This document shows, in pieces, positions 1-10,262 of a DNA stretch of 64,000 nt (its first letter is position 1; each line of letters opens with the position of its first letter). The notes below the pieces were generated by a model, which was given only the letters and a program-made list of their open reading frames with translations, was not told where the DNA came from and did not search any database. Source of the stretch: Anodontia alba (lineage: Eukaryota; Mollusca; Bivalvia; Lucinida; Lucinidae). A program made the translations under genes and the position numbers. The DNA is taken from assembly GCA_964016985.1 (NCBI GenBank), contig OZ024830.1, forward strand, positions 76,601,763 through 76,665,762. Direction: 5' to 3'.

Positions 1-285
1 CGCCGTCAGACTGGAGACCAGGAAGTCGTGGGTTCAACCCCCGCCGAGGTCTGCAGCATTCTTTTGTGGAGATTGATCGTGAAATATTTTCTTTGGTCAT
101 TCTCTCCCTTCTGCTGATTCAAGAAGGGCAGTTGAAAGAATGTGCACAATACTGGTTAACTGCTTAGAGGACTAAGCCTGCCCAGTAAAGGTGTGGTTAG
201 GTAAACTCACTAAACTGACCACGCTCGACATGACCCCATTGGGTTGACTGGGCTGTAAAACCACAATACAAACAAACAAACAAAA
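1..285 (+). mobile_element. SINE-A copy, cut by window edge
   Basis: Starts inside the tRNA-like head (GACTGGAGACCAGGAAGTCG, B-box-like GGGTTCAACCCC) and runs through the common body (GATTGATCGTGAAATATTTT, TGATTCAAGAAGGGCAG, GGACTAAGCCTGCCCAG) to GGGTTGACTGGGCTGTAAAA and an ACAAACAAACAAA tail. It lacks only the first part of the head because the window begins there. The family occurs at least a dozen times in this window. Confidence 0.85.
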
Positions 286-1767
286 ATAAAACAGTGACTT
301 TATTTTGTGAAATCTCCGAAGTAGTGAGATGTTGAAATCCGGTACTTACTGGACCTCACTTTTTATTTTGAAAATTAAGCTCATTTGCAAATAAAGGAAC
401 AAACTTGTTGACAGGACACCAGTGACAGTGTGCTATTTTTCACTTTTTTGGTCAGTAATACTGACTTTTTTCCTGCAAACTTTTTCCATGATTTCTTTTC
501 ATGCAATTATTTTATAAGATTCCGAGCACCACTATGATGTGGCCTAAATGATATTGTCAGTATGTTCAGTTTATGGTTGACACTAGAGAGTTAGAAGGGG
601 TAGGAGTGCGGTGGCATGCAGGACTGTCATTTGCTTGGTAGAGAACCTGACTTGCAAGTTTGTGGCTTTGAGTCCTGTGTTGGACGCACCTTTCCTTGAA
701 TTTACAAGTATTCAGAAAGCAGTTGTGACATGGTAAACTGATCCCAGTATCTGAGACCAAGTGAAAACTTTTCATAGCCTGTCTAACATCAGACAGACTT
801 AGTATGTTTGCCAGACCAAACAGATTTTTGCCTGACATGTCTGGCAACTTTGCAAAACACAGCTGGTAATCATCATTAAATGATTTAATAGGCTAAAATA
901 TTGGATTTGAATAATTCTAGCCCAGAATAACAAGGGAGAAAGCCCAGAATAACATGTGAGAAAATATCTCATTCAGCCAAAACTGGTGAGAAATAACGAA
1001 TTTTCAATGAGAAGTTTTAGCCAAATCCTTAAATAAATTACACTTTGATAAGAGATTTTTTCTCCCTTTTAGTGAATTTCAATGAGATTTATGGCATAAG
1101 AATGAGCCAATCTCTCAAAATCTCCCTTGAAAATAATCCTGCTTGAATAGTGGAGGCCAGATTGACACATTGTCATGGATACTGGATTTAAAAAGAAACC
1201 TTAACTGGATTGACTGAATTTGACTCATGCTTGTGTTTATGTTTAAGGCAGTAATCATGGTCATGTGTTGTCATAAATAAGACCTTGCTGTCTTGTGTGG
1301 TCCTACTCAGGGTATGGTTGCTCTCGAGTATATATTAACAATGTCACAAGTCATTCATGACAGGCACAGTCTGAGATCTATTTGATAATGACATCATTTG
1401 CTTGTTTGCAGTCAAGGATGCCCAGTAACTTCAGAATGACATAGTCTTAGTCTTAGCACATGGGCAAGAAAGTGAGGCTTTAGGTTACTGCAAAAAGTAG
1501 GAGTGCAATAGAGATAATTTTCTAGATATTATTGTGCATGTTTTATTTGTTTTCAGCTGCAAAAAAAGTCTTTGAAATGTATGCATAAATGATGAAGCTG
1601 TTTTTCTCCTCTCTTGTCTGATGCAGTCCTTGATGTAGAAATAATACACCATGATTGAAAAAAGGCATGCTGTACCCAGCATTGATACCTAATGCAGGGA
1701 ACAAAGATGAAGCCACACTGGTAAACATTCTCACATCTCCCCTCTATGGCTCTATTTTCCTTTACAG
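286..1767. other. Upstream non-coding sequence
   Basis: AT-rich sequence with no exon or promoter that I can support. A weak tRNA-like stretch lies near 640-700 (GCTTGGTAGAGAACCTGACT ... GGCTTTGAGTCCTGTG), probably the eroded head of another SINE. Because 1766-1767 is a good acceptor (TTTCCTTTACAG), this stretch is best read as the 3' part of an intron in the 5' UTR, with the true promoter further upstream. Confidence 0.5.
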
Positions 1768-1970
1768 AATTTAAGGCTGGTGTACCGCAATAATGTCAGA
1801 CTTTGTCGATGAGGAGGCAGAAGTTTCGGACAGAACGTCAAGCGAGGATGAAGGTGGCTCTGCCTCAGATTCTTCAGAGAGAAGGTCGGTGAAAAAGAAG
1901 AAAAAGGAAAAGGAGAAGAAGAAGCGGAAGATTGTCGATTCTGATGATGATGACGAGGAAGATGAAGAGG
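1768..1970 (+). CDS. supt6h: SPT6 exon 1 (5' UTR 1768-1792, CDS from 1793)
   Basis: The first coding exon follows the acceptor TTTACAG at 1767. The start at 1793 gives MSDFVDEEAEVSD, matching the MSDFV start known in vertebrate SPT6. Residues 1-59 are acidic and serine-rich, with a lysine block (KKKKKEKEKKKRK) near residues 34-46 followed by SDDDDEEDEE. The exon ends in phase 1 at GTTTGT. This is the disordered N-terminus. Intron 1 (1971-4735) holds a TTAA MITE starting 7 bases after the donor, a SINE-A scrap at about 2195-2310, and a large tandem-array element. Confidence 0.93.
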
Positions 1971-1977
1971 GTTTGTA

Positions 1978-2190
1978 TTAACCCTTGTCATGCTGAATAA
2001 ATTAAGATGCCACACCCATGTCTAACTGTCAGCCAGTCAGAATTCTTGATCCAAGTTGTTGATACAAATTCATATACTGAATGACAATAGTGCAGATCCA
2101 TATCAGTTGGCTTTTTTAGAAGCCAACTGATCTGGATCTACACTGTTTGCAAAGGCAGGGTTTATCAGGGTTCAGAAGGACTAGGGTTAA
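1978..2190. mobile_element. P2 MITE, TTAA-flanked
   Basis: A palindromic non-autonomous element with ends AACCCTTGTCATGCTGAA and TTCAGAAGGACTAGGGTT, between TTAA on both sides. The centre is an inverted repeat: GATCCATATCAGTTGGCTT and AAGCCAACTGATCTGGATC. TTAA targets with CCC-starting ends are typical of piggyBac-derived MITEs; the superfamily call is inference. It starts 7 bases downstream of the exon 1 donor. Confidence 0.85.
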
Positions 2191-2194
2191 TTAG

Positions 2195-2310
2195 TTTTGT
2201 TTTTTGGTGAAAGAATATGCACAAGTACAGTACTGGTTAACTACCAGGAAGACTAAGCCTGCCCAGGAAAAGTGTGTGGGTAAACTGATCTGCTCGACAT
2301 GACCGATATT
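2195..2310 (+). mobile_element. SINE-A 3' fragment
   Basis: Carries the SINE-A body GTGAAAGAATATGCACAAG, a diverged GACTAAGCCTGCCCAGG and the CTCGACATGACC segment, without head or tail. An old truncated copy. Confidence 0.6.
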
Positions 2311-2804
2311 TCCTTTGTTCAGGCCTATGGGCATGGTGGGCGAAGCTTGCTTACCAAGTAATGCTTACTATCCGCGGATGCCTGATTACACCCTTTATTC
2401 TGGGGTCGATGTCTGTTGGTCAATTTTTAGTTTAGGCCAATAAAAAAAATAGTTTTGTTTCAGGTTCCTTGCCATAAAAAAACAAGGGTCGGAAGCTAGG
2501 TTTTACTTTTTTTTTATGGTCTACAGTTTCAGGGTTTACATCTGTTTAGGAAGCTACACAACTGTGCTTTGGTACAAAAAAGGTAAAACTAGCAATGCAT
2601 CTGTTCACAGTCAATGTACTTTATTTTAAACCTATGGACTATTTCACCAACCATCAGATAGTTTTTGACCTCGAATTTCTCGGCCAAATCAAGTTTGGTT
2701 TTGCATTCACACTTCAGTGTGTAATATTTATCGCTCTGGTCTCCTATGTGGTGATCTTTAAATACTTCTTTTAGTAGCTTGGTGTTCTGCACCATAACCA
2801 TCAA

Positions 2805-4684
2805 ACTTTTTGGTCAGTGTGATCGCACTTGTTGAATTTTATTGCCATCACACTCGATCCTCCCAAACCATAAGTCGGATAGAACCAAAACTTGAGGCAT
2901 TGCAATGACAAAGAGATTCAGAATTGCTAAAATCATTCCATTCTGATATCCAAGCTGGCCGCCATGGCAGCCATCTTGAAATTCTTCAAAAGGCATCTCC
3001 CACACCATGTCCGATTGAGCCAAAACTTGATGGGAAGCTTCACAGTGACCTAGAGATTCAGAATTGTTAAAATCATTCCGTTGTGATATCCAAGATGGCT
3101 GCCACGGTGGCCATTTGAAATTCTTCAAATGACATCTCCTCCCAAACCATAAGTCAGATTGAGCTGAAACTTAATGGGAGTCATTGGAGTGTTATAGAGC
3201 TTCAGAATTGCTAAAATCGTTCCGTTTTGTTATTCAAGATGGCTGCCATAGGGGCCATCGAAGATGGCTGCCATAGTGGCCATCTTGAAATTCTTCAAAT
3301 GACATCTCCTCCCAAAAAAAGGTAAGAGAAAAGTCCAGGGAATGCCACAATCACAAACCGCAGCCCTTCCCAGACCCCAAGAGGAAGAGGAAACCGACAA
3401 ATCCAAACAAGCACAAATCGAACAAACCTTATGTTGGATTGAGTCAAAACTTGATGGGAAGCATCACATGGACACAGAGATTAAGAATTGCTAAAATCAT
3501 TCTGTTCCGATATCCAAGATAGCCGCCAAGGGGCCGTCTAGAAAGTCTTCAAACGATATCACCCAAACCATAAGTCAGATTGAGCCAAAACTTGATGGGA
3601 GGTATTGGAGCATTATAGAGATTCAGAATTGCTAAAATAGTTCTGTTCTGATATCTTGGCCGCCATGGTGGCCATCTTGAAATTCTTCAAACATCTCCTC
3701 CCAAACCATAGGTCAGATTGAGCCAAAACTTGATGGGAGGCATTGGAGGGACATAGAGATTCAGAATTGCTAAAATTATTCCGTTCTGATATCCAAGGTG
3801 GCCGCCATGGCAGCCATATTGGAATTCTTCAGACGACATCTCCTTCCAAACCGTAAGTTGGATTGAGCAGAAGTTGATGGGAAGCATTCACCATTGGAGC
3901 AACATAGAGATTCAGAATTGCATAATCGTTCAGTTTAGCTGTCCAAGATGGCCACCTCTTGAAACCTCTGCTCCGGAAATCTAAGTCAGATTGAGCCCAA
4001 ACTTGCTGGGAGGCATTGGGGCCACATGGAGATTAAGAATTGCTAAAATCATTCCTTTCCAATATCCAAGATGGCTGCCATGTCAACCATCTTTAAAATT
4101 TTCAAACAACACCTCCTCCGGCATCTTGAAAGTCTTCAATTTTTATCTGCTCCTGAACAGTAAGTTGGACTGAGTGGAAATGGTGGAAAGCATCGGGGCA
4201 TCATGGAGGTTTAGAATTGCTAAAATGGTTCCATTCTGATAGCCAAGATGGCCACCATGGCAGCCATCTTCAGATCACATCTGCTACCGAACGGTAAGTC
4301 TGATTGAGCTTAAACATGATGGTAGGCATTGGGGTGTTATGGAAATTCAGAATTGCTAAAGTCCATCTGTTCCAATGTCCAAGATGGCCACCATCTTGAA
4401 ATTCTTCAAACCACATCTCCTTCCAAACAGTAAATCAGGTTGAGGCGTAACTTGATGGGAGGCATCAGGGTGACACGCAGATTCAGAATTGCTGCATCGT
4501 TCAGTTTCAATATCCAAGATGGCGGCCATGATGGCAATCTTGAAACTCTTCAAACAATGTCAGATTCTGAATTGCTAAAGGCAATCGGATCTGATAGCCA
4601 AGATGGCCACCATGGCACGTACATGTAACATACCATGATCAGCCTAATCCAGGTGAGCGATTTCTGGCCCAGTTGGGCCTCTAG
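2805..4684 (+). repeat. H1: tandem array of 140-150 bp units with Helentron-like 3' end
   Basis: About a dozen degenerate head-to-tail units, each with an AAGATGGCCGCCATGG-like block, TTGAAATTCTTCAAA, CAAACCATAAGTCAGATTGA and ATTCAGAATTGCTAAAATC. The right end reads AGGTGAGCGATTTCTGGCCC then AGTTGGGCCTCTAG, a short hairpin (GGCCC/GGGCC) followed by CTAG. Tandem-repeat-bearing Helitron/Helentron-like elements are known from bivalves. No matching 5' hairpin is visible, so it is probably 5'-truncated. Small open frames in either strand are by-products of the array. Confidence 0.7.
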
Positions 4685-4735
4685 TTTTCTAACATGTTAC
4701 CCTAAACAAACATATTTTTTTATTTGGCCTTACAG

Positions 4736-4932
4736 ATGAGGCAGCAATAGCGGAGGAGATGAAAGATTTTATAAATGAGGACATTGAGGAAGAAGAAGAG
4801 AATGAAGAAGATGATGCGGAAGATGGTGAAGGAGATAAGAAACGGAAACACGAGTCTGATGAGGAAGATGATCAGTTGGAGGATGAGGATTATGATCTCA
4901 TTGAAGAAAATTTGGGCATTAAAGTAAAAAGG
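4736..4932 (+). CDS. supt6h: SPT6 exon 2
   Basis: Residues 60-125, from acceptor CCTTACAG to donor GTAAGT, phase 1 to 0. The text runs DEAAIAEEMKDFINEDIEEE, an acidic block, then LEDEDYDLIEENLGIKVKR. The last part is close to the DFDLIEENLGVKVKR segment of vertebrate SPT6, which fixes the frame. Intron 2 (4933-9109) holds two P2 MITEs, a SINE-A, the H2 array, several hairpins, a duplicated acceptor and another SINE-A. Confidence 0.96.
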
Positions 4933-4952
4933 GTAAGTTTATTGTTCCTCTT

Positions 4953-5142
4953 TTAACCCTGGTCATGATGAAACGGGTTATGCCCTGCCTTTGCAAACAG
5001 TGTAGAAGAAGCTAACTGATTTGGATCTGCACTGTTTGTCATTAAATAAGACATTTTGCATCAACATCTTGGATTAAGATATCTGATTGGCTGAAAATTG
5101 AAAGTGGGCTGGGCATCTTAATTTATTCAGCATTGCACTAGG
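4953..5142. mobile_element. P2 MITE, right end eroded
   Basis: Begins at TTAACCCTGGTCATGATG 20 bases after the exon 2 donor and ends around TTATTCAGCATTGCACTAGG. It has lost most of its central palindrome, keeping AAGCTAACTGATTTGGATC and CTGCACTGTTTG. Orientation is opposite to the copy in intron 1. Confidence 0.7.
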
Positions 5143-5597
5143 ATGCGCGTCCAGCTGGTGATAAGGTTGCATGTTGGATCCCTGCCGGATCTGGCAACAT
5201 TCTTTTGTGAAGATTGATCATGAAATGTTTTCTACGGTCATTCTCTCCCTTCCGCTGATTCAAGAAGGGCAGTTGTCAGTTTCTGGTGAAAGAATGTGCA
5301 CAAAGTACTGGTTGACCGCTTTAACCCTTGTCCTGCTGAACCCGGATATACCCTGCCTTTGCAAACAGTGTATCTGCACTGTTTGCCATTAAATATGTGA
5401 ATTTGTATTAAAAATTCAAATCAAGTAATTTTATTGGCTGAAAACTAGAAGTGGGCATGGCATCTTAATTTATTCAGCAGGACAAGTGTTAATATAAGAC
5501 TGAGCTTGCCCAGGAAATGTGTGGTTAGTAAACTGACCAACTCAACATGCCCTTTAATAATGTTGACTGGGCAGTTAAAACCCAACCCCCAGCAAAC
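5143..5597 (+). mobile_element. SINE-A interrupted by a P2 MITE
   Basis: The head (GCGCGTCCAGCTGGTGATAA) and body run to GTTGACCGCTT, break at a TTAA-flanked insert (5321-5492), and resume with AAGACTGAGCTTGCCCAGG to TTGACTGGGCAGTTAAAACC. The nesting shows the MITE inserted after the SINE. Confidence 0.8.
5321..5492. mobile_element. P2 MITE nested in SINE-A
   Basis: TTAACCCTTGTCCTGCTGAA on the left and TTCAGCAGGACAAGTGTTAA on the right, giving an intact terminal inverted repeat and TTAA duplication. The central hairpin is partly deleted; GCAAACAGTGTATCTGCACT remains. Confidence 0.85.
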
Positions 5598-5679
5598 TAG
5601 CAGAAAGAAACTTATCATACGTGCAAGATGAGTAGAGAGTTGTGTAACCCTGAAAATTGTTCACAATTTTGTTGTTTAA

Positions 5680-6900
5680 TCATGAAGCCTAAGGGCCAAT
5701 TTTGCTCAAATTTCATTTGGAGCCTCCTTTGGTTGGGGAAACGAAAGATTGCTAAAATGGTCGCAGTTTGTTGACCAAGATGGCCGCCATGTCCATATAT
5801 GGTAAAAACCTTTAAAAATTTTCTTCTCCAGAACCGAGGATGCTTTGGGGCTGAATCTTTGCATAAATCATCGGGGACGTGGGGTCTACCAAAATTGCTA
5901 AAATAATGGTCGTATATTGACATTTTACCTTTTTACGGCAAGGTCAAGTTTGCTTCCCTATGCATTTGTCTGGGAAAAAATATTTAAAAATCTTATTCTC
6001 CAAAACCGAGGATGGCTTGTGGCTGAATCTTTGCATATATCATTGGGAACGGGCAGTCTAGCAAAGTTGCTAAAATAATTGTCATACCATGACATTTAAC
6101 CTTTTTACGGCGAGGTCAAGTTTGCTTCTGTATGCATTTGTATGGGCCCTATACATTTGTATGGAAAAAATGTTGATAATTTCAAATGACTTTTCCTCTG
6201 AAGCCTCCGGGCCAGTGTTGCTCAAATTTCATTTGGAGCCTCCTTGGGCAGGAGAATGAAAGATTGCTAAAATGGGCATGGTCCATTGATCAAAATGGCC
6301 TCCATGCCCTTATATGGTAAAAACCTTTAAAAATCTTCTTCTCCATAATTAAATAAGCCCTGGGCCTTTATCTTTGCACAAATTATGGGGGACAGGAAAT
6401 CTACCAAAATTGCTAAAATGATGGTTCCATGTTGACATTTGACCTTTTTACCTCCAAGGTCAAATTTGCTTCCCCATGCATTTGTATGGGTCATATATAT
6501 TTATATTGAAAGTATCAAAGTGACTTGTAGATTAGCAGTAGTTAAAATTGTTCTGATTGGAAATCTAAGATGGCCATCATCTTGTTTATATTTATTATAT
6601 TTCCCTGCCACTGCGCTGTTTACATGTATAAAATCATGATTCTTCAGAAAAACCACTTAGCCAATTTCCACCAAATTTCACATTGATCCTACTGTTGAAA
6701 TGCGATTGATAGTTTATTCAAATGATCATGCTCCATTGACTGTCGGGCCCATATATTCTTCTTCAAAACTAAGAACTGCTCAAATGATGATATTTTTATT
6801 AGTTGCGATGATAGGATTGGAAAAATGTTGCATAACATCTGCACGTCTGCAGTGGCAATGTCACTCAGGTGAGCGAGCCGTGGCCCGTGGGCCTCTTGTT
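5680..6900 (+). repeat. H2: tandem-repeat element, Helentron-like 3' end
   Basis: Repeated units with GCCTCCTTTGG, GATTGCTAAAATGG, CAAGATGGCCGCCATGTCC and GGTAAAAACCTTTAAAAAT recur about every 300-400 bases. The right end is CACTCAGGTGAGCGAGCCGT, then GGCCCGTGGGCC (hairpin) and TCTTGTT. This matches the ends of the H1 and H3 elements. The left end is not clear. Confidence 0.65.
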
Positions 6901-7084
6901 ATTAATTATGTACCGGTATTACTCGATGAATGTTTACTGTCATGTCAGTATACTTTTGATATTGGAATAATCCAGGGTCAAGGTGAAGCAGGTTGTTACG
7001 GGTATAAATAATGCCACTCGGTACTTTCCGGTTCATCGACTGCATTTGATTATGTAAGTTATACTGTTGTAAGTGTATTGGACC

Positions 7085-7165
7085 ATAGCTCAATCAGCAA
7101 GTTCATTGTCCATTAAATCAAAAAACTAAATCGACGGTCGGAGGTTCAATCCCTATAGCAGTCTT
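7085..7165 (+). repeat. tRNA-like remnant
   Basis: CCATAGCTCAATCAGCAAG resembles an A box and GGAGGTTCAATCCC resembles a B box, but the spacing and stems do not make a convincing tRNA. It is likely a SINE head. The adjacent stretch 6940-7075 (ATAATGCCACTCGGTACTTT and CCGGTTCATCGACTGCATTT) recurs near 24590-24690, so it is dispersed repeat. Confidence 0.4.
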
Positions 7166-7329
7166 TTTTTTTACTCATTATATTTTATCTCATTTATATT
7201 TTATCTCAGCATTTTTTTTTTTTTTCTTTTTCTTTCTTTTTTAATCTAAATCATCGCAATGTGAAAATTCTTATGCTGTTTTAACACTAACTATGGGCAT
7301 ATTCAGCAGTCGACAAATTGATATGTTTG

Positions 7330-7450
7330 ATCTTATATTCTTTCCCCAGAAAATAGGATTCAATCAAGAAGACAGTTTGCATGAAATGTTGAATCTTTTT
7401 TCTGGGGAAAAAAAGGAAACATTTCAAAATGTTTTCTGCTGAAATGTTTA
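7330..7450. mobile_element. P7 foldback hairpin
   Basis: Arms TTTCCCCAGAAAATAGGATT and a diverged CATGAAATGTTGAATC ... TTTTTTCTGGGG, followed by ATTTCAAAATG. Other P7 copies with the shared core (GACATTTCATGCAAATTGTC): about 9589-9812, 14765-14845, 23270-23395, 37150-37245, 42365-42500, 44745-44865, 45110-45300, 51882-52052, 54350-54432, 57268-57378. Confidence 0.65.
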
Positions 7451-8477
7451 CCCAACATGCTAAAATACAAAGAGGTCTTTAACAAGTGTAATGATGAGTT
7501 CTTATTGCATTCAAATAACAAAGGTCAAGATCAACCTGTGCATACACACAATTTCATCTGGATTTCTCTGGATTGTTCCTTTCCATTCATATATTTTATA
7601 GATCCATTAATTTTATAAGCGGACAAAGGTCCAGATCAGACTGAATGGTGATAAAGTGTTGAGGTAACGATGTTATTGCCAAAAGAGAGAAAAAATACCA
7701 TCTTTACCCTAAAAATTCTTACCATACTTGCCTCAAAAATTAAACAAGGTCATTCAAGTACCTGTTTATTTATCTAATACTGCCAGATGAGAGACATTCA
7801 GTGATGACTCTAATGTATCCACGTTCTGCTCTGGGTCCACACTGTTTGCTCAGACTCGGGTAAATACAGTATTAAAGTGCCAATTAGCTGGGGTCCTTTC
7901 TAATGGTGTATGAACACAGATGCAATAACTTTAGCCATTTTTTTTTTATATAATTAGGTATGAAAAATAAGAAAAATAATTTTAAGCCACAACTGATATA
8001 AAAATTCTAAAGTAAAATACAAAAAAAAAAACAACAAAAAAAAAAAAAACCAAAAGACAACCCAGAAAAATTGCGCAGTGCAGTGCCAGTACAACAATTT
8101 ACTCTACTCAAGATAGTCAAACCCCACTGATTTATCCACTGCACCACGCCGTCCGCTGTGACAGTGTATAGTGTATATATTTGCTATTCTCGTGGCGCTA
8201 TTGCCCATCGCTTCACGGATAAAAGTCCGAAAATGCCCGAGATGCTATTTTCAGTCATGCTTACCTAAAACTGGATTTTGGATGAACTTGTCCAACCTTT
8301 GATGCGACAGTAAACATTCACCGAGTTATAGTATCAATTTATTCTGTAAACATGCAGTGAAGGCCTTGATCAGACTACACAATGTTTTTGCTGTCCGCAT
8401 ATGAGGTTTGGGCCCTTTTCATATATTTCAGATCATTTGTTACTGTATAAGATAGAGGAATGTCTAAATAAGTATTT

Positions 8478-8585
8478 CTCCTATTACTTATAAATATGTT
8501 GTGAGGACTCATTAGAAGCGCCTTGGAGAGGCGCTTCTAATGAGTACCTTCAATATGTTCTGGTGGAGAAATAAGATAAATTGTC
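8478..8585. mobile_element. P1 foldback MITE
   Basis: Inverted repeat around CATTAGAAGCGCC TTGGAGAGGCGCTTCTAATG, with outer arms TATTTCTCC and GGAGAAATAAGA. P1 consensus here: TTTTTCTTATTTCTCCATGA, then a GTTGTGGGTACTCATTAGAAG arm and its complement. Further copies: 11735-11835, 15706-15812, 22212-22295, 28795-28872, 31395-31460, 34508-34690, 36248-36325, 44905-45045, 57850-57915; others are listed separately. Confidence 0.8.
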
Positions 8586-8589
8586 ACCT

Positions 8590-8665
8590 TAGCGCAAAAA
8601 GTCAGTAACTCCAAATATATTTTAATGGGAGTTACTGACTTTTTGCGCTATGGTGACGAAATTTA
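8590..8665. repeat. Near-perfect hairpin
   Basis: GCGCAAAAAGTCAGTAACTC pairs with GAGTTACTGACTTTTTGCGC across a short AT-rich loop, extended by TTGTCACC and GGTGAC outside. The stem is about 30 bp. I saw no second copy in the window. Confidence 0.8.
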
Positions 8666-8700
8666 ATATCAGTACTTTTATTTAAAAAAAAAAAAGATGC

Positions 8701-8749
8701 TCTAGAGCTATATAATATACTGTTTTACATATTCGCAGGCAAAGAAGCG
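8701..8749 (+). repeat. Duplicated copy of the exon 3 acceptor
   Basis: TCTAGAGCTATATAATATAC, then TGTTTTACATATTCGCAG and GCAAAGAAGCG, repeated at 8750-8777 plus 9099-9128 around a SINE. The copy reproduces the polypyrimidine/AG signal and the first codons of exon 3. Use of this AG (8737-8738) would read in frame into the SINE and stop, so it is a decoy acceptor. Confidence 0.8.
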
Positions 8750-8777
8750 TCTAGAGCTATATAATATAATGTTTTAC

Positions 8778-9083
8778 GTTGGCCTCGGTGGCTCAGTTGG
8801 ATGTGCCATCCAACTGGAGACCAGAAGGTCACGGGTTCAATCCCCGCTGAGGTCGGCAACATTCTTTCGTGGAGATTGATCATGAAATATTTTCTACAGT
8901 CATTCTTTCCCTTCCGCTGATTCAAGAAGGGCAGTTGTCAGTTTCTGGCAAAAGAATGTGCACAATACTGGTTAACCGCTTAGAGGACTAAGCCTGCCCA
9001 GTAAACGTGTGGTTAGGTAAACTGACCGTGCTCAAAATGACCCCATTGGGTTGACTGGGCCGTAAAACCTCAACACAGAAAAA
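8778..9083 (+). mobile_element. SINE-A, full length with 15-bp TSD
   Basis: Head GGCCTCGGTGGCTCAGTTGG with A and B boxes, complete body, and CAACACAGAAAAAA tail. The flanks AATATAATGTTTTAC (8763-8777) and AATATAATGTTATAC (9084-9098) are the target duplication with one mismatch. It sits 26 bases before exon 3, so it landed between the branch region and the acceptor of intron 2. Confidence 0.92.
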
Positions 9084-9109
9084 AATATAATGTTATACAT
9101 TGTTCGCAG

Positions 9110-9329
9110 GCAAAGAAACTGAAGCGTATCCGCCGAGTGTTATCTGATGAGGAGGACAGTGATAAGGAAGGGGAACAAGCCGAAGATGCTGAGGAAAGAA
9201 TAGCTCAGGAGCTCTTTGAGGGGCAGGGTGAAGAAGGAGAAGAGGACTTAGATGACGTGGCGTCGCAGAGAAGAGCAACAGAGAAAGAATTTGAAGATCT
9301 TAATGTCGAGGGTTCCGAAGAAGAGTCAG
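9110..9329 (+). CDS. supt6h: SPT6 exon 3
   Basis: Residues 126-198, acceptor TTCGCAG, donor GTTGGT, phase 0 to 1. It starts AKKLKRIRRVLSDEED and contains ERIAQELFEG at about 154-163. By position and the IAxE(I/L)F pattern, this resembles the segment through which SPT6 binds IWS1/Spn1; that assignment is inference from the family. The rest is acidic. Intron 3 (9330-10736) holds a P2 MITE 27 bases in, a P7 element and a SINE-C. Confidence 0.95.
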
Positions 9330-9356
9330 GTTGGTTTTCGGTTCAAAAAACTTCTT

Positions 9357-9569
9357 TTAACCCTTGTCCTGCTGAATAAATTAAGATGCCACACCCACTT
9401 CTAATTTTCAGCCAGTCAGATTATTTGATCAATTTTGTTGATATAGATTCACATACTTAATGACAAACAGTGCAGATCCAGATCAGTTGGCTTCTTCAGA
9501 AGCCAACTGATCTGGATCTGCCATGTTTGCAAAGGCAGGGTATATCCAGGTTCAGCAGGACAAAGGTAA
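9357..9569. mobile_element. P2 MITE
   Basis: TTAACCCTTGTCCTGCTGAA on the left; TTCAGCAGGACAAAGG on the right. Central palindrome CAGATCAGTTGGCTTCTTC / GAAGCCAACTGATCTGG. It starts 27 bases after the exon 3 donor. Confidence 0.87.
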
Positions 9570-9588
9570 AGTTTTAAGTTCAGAATGC

Positions 9589-9812
9589 ACTTAGCGCGCT
9601 GGGTGAAAATTTCAGCAGGTGACATTTTGTAATTGTCTCTTATTTTTCCCAGAAAAAGTCTCCCTTATTTTCCCCAGAAAATAGGATTTGGTATTTCATG
9701 CAAAATGTCTCCTTAGAAGACATTTTGCATGCAGTGTCAAAATTTTTTTCTGGACAAATATGAAAAAATATTATCAATTTGTCAACTGCTGTATTTACCC
9801 AAAGAGTGCTAT
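9589..9812. mobile_element. P7 MITE with TIRs
   Basis: The outer arms CTTAGCGCGCTGGGTGAAAA TTTCAGCAG and a degenerate CAACTGCTGTATTTACCCA AAGAGTGCTA surround the P7 core. The intact form of the family at 45110-45300 and 51882-52052 shows TTAGCACTCTGGGTAAAATT at the left. Confidence 0.65.
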
Positions 9813-9984
9813 TAAGGAGGGTAGTTGATGATGATTCTGTGATAATTTTTCCTATATCTCCATGAAAAGATATGTTGTAATTATTTCTTAGAAGTGTTTT
9901 TGTGGCAAACTGGAGATGTTTTCCCAAATTATGATTAATGTAGTTACCTGTACATGTGCAGGGAAAAAGGCTACAAGTGGGGTG

Positions 9985-10262
9985 GTCGGATGGTGCAAAG
10001 GTGTCCTGCATTTTATGTACGCAGGGCATCCAACTGATATTGGCTTACAGTTGGGCAAGGCCTGCTATCCTTGTAGGAGGTAGGGGTTGAGGGGAAAGGT
10101 TTTTATTTCTTCTGTTTCTTCACTTTTGTTCCTGTTCCTCTTTCTTCCCTGTCCCTTTCTTTCATCTCTTCTGCTATCTCTTCTATCTATTTTCTCCCTT
10201 TCTCAGGGAGATGACACAAATGACCCACACGGGTTGACGTGTCCTAAAACCCTAACACAGTC
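9985..10262 (+). mobile_element. SINE-C copy
   Basis: GGTCGGATGGTGCAAAGGTG and GGGCATCCAACTGATATTGG, then a long C/T-rich stretch, then GGGAGATGACACAAATGACC, GGGTTGACGTG and AAACCCTAACACA. The 3' end resembles that of SINE-A. Related copies: 23455-23705, 38255-38490, 49650-49875, and a weaker one at 62745-62865. Confidence 0.65.

Noticed and set aside
1..1767. Promoter or 5' UTR exon of SPT6
   Set aside because: The acceptor at 1767 shows an upstream exon exists, but no donor with a convincing context or core promoter stands out in this stretch.
8778..8855. tRNA gene call on the SINE-A heads
   Set aside because: A and B boxes and a pairing acceptor stem are present, but each head continues into the same 230-bp SINE body and is flanked by TSDs, so these are SINE promoters.
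9640..10029. 129-codon antisense open frame
   Set aside because: Crosses a P7 foldback and the start of a SINE-C, with no family similarity that I recognise.
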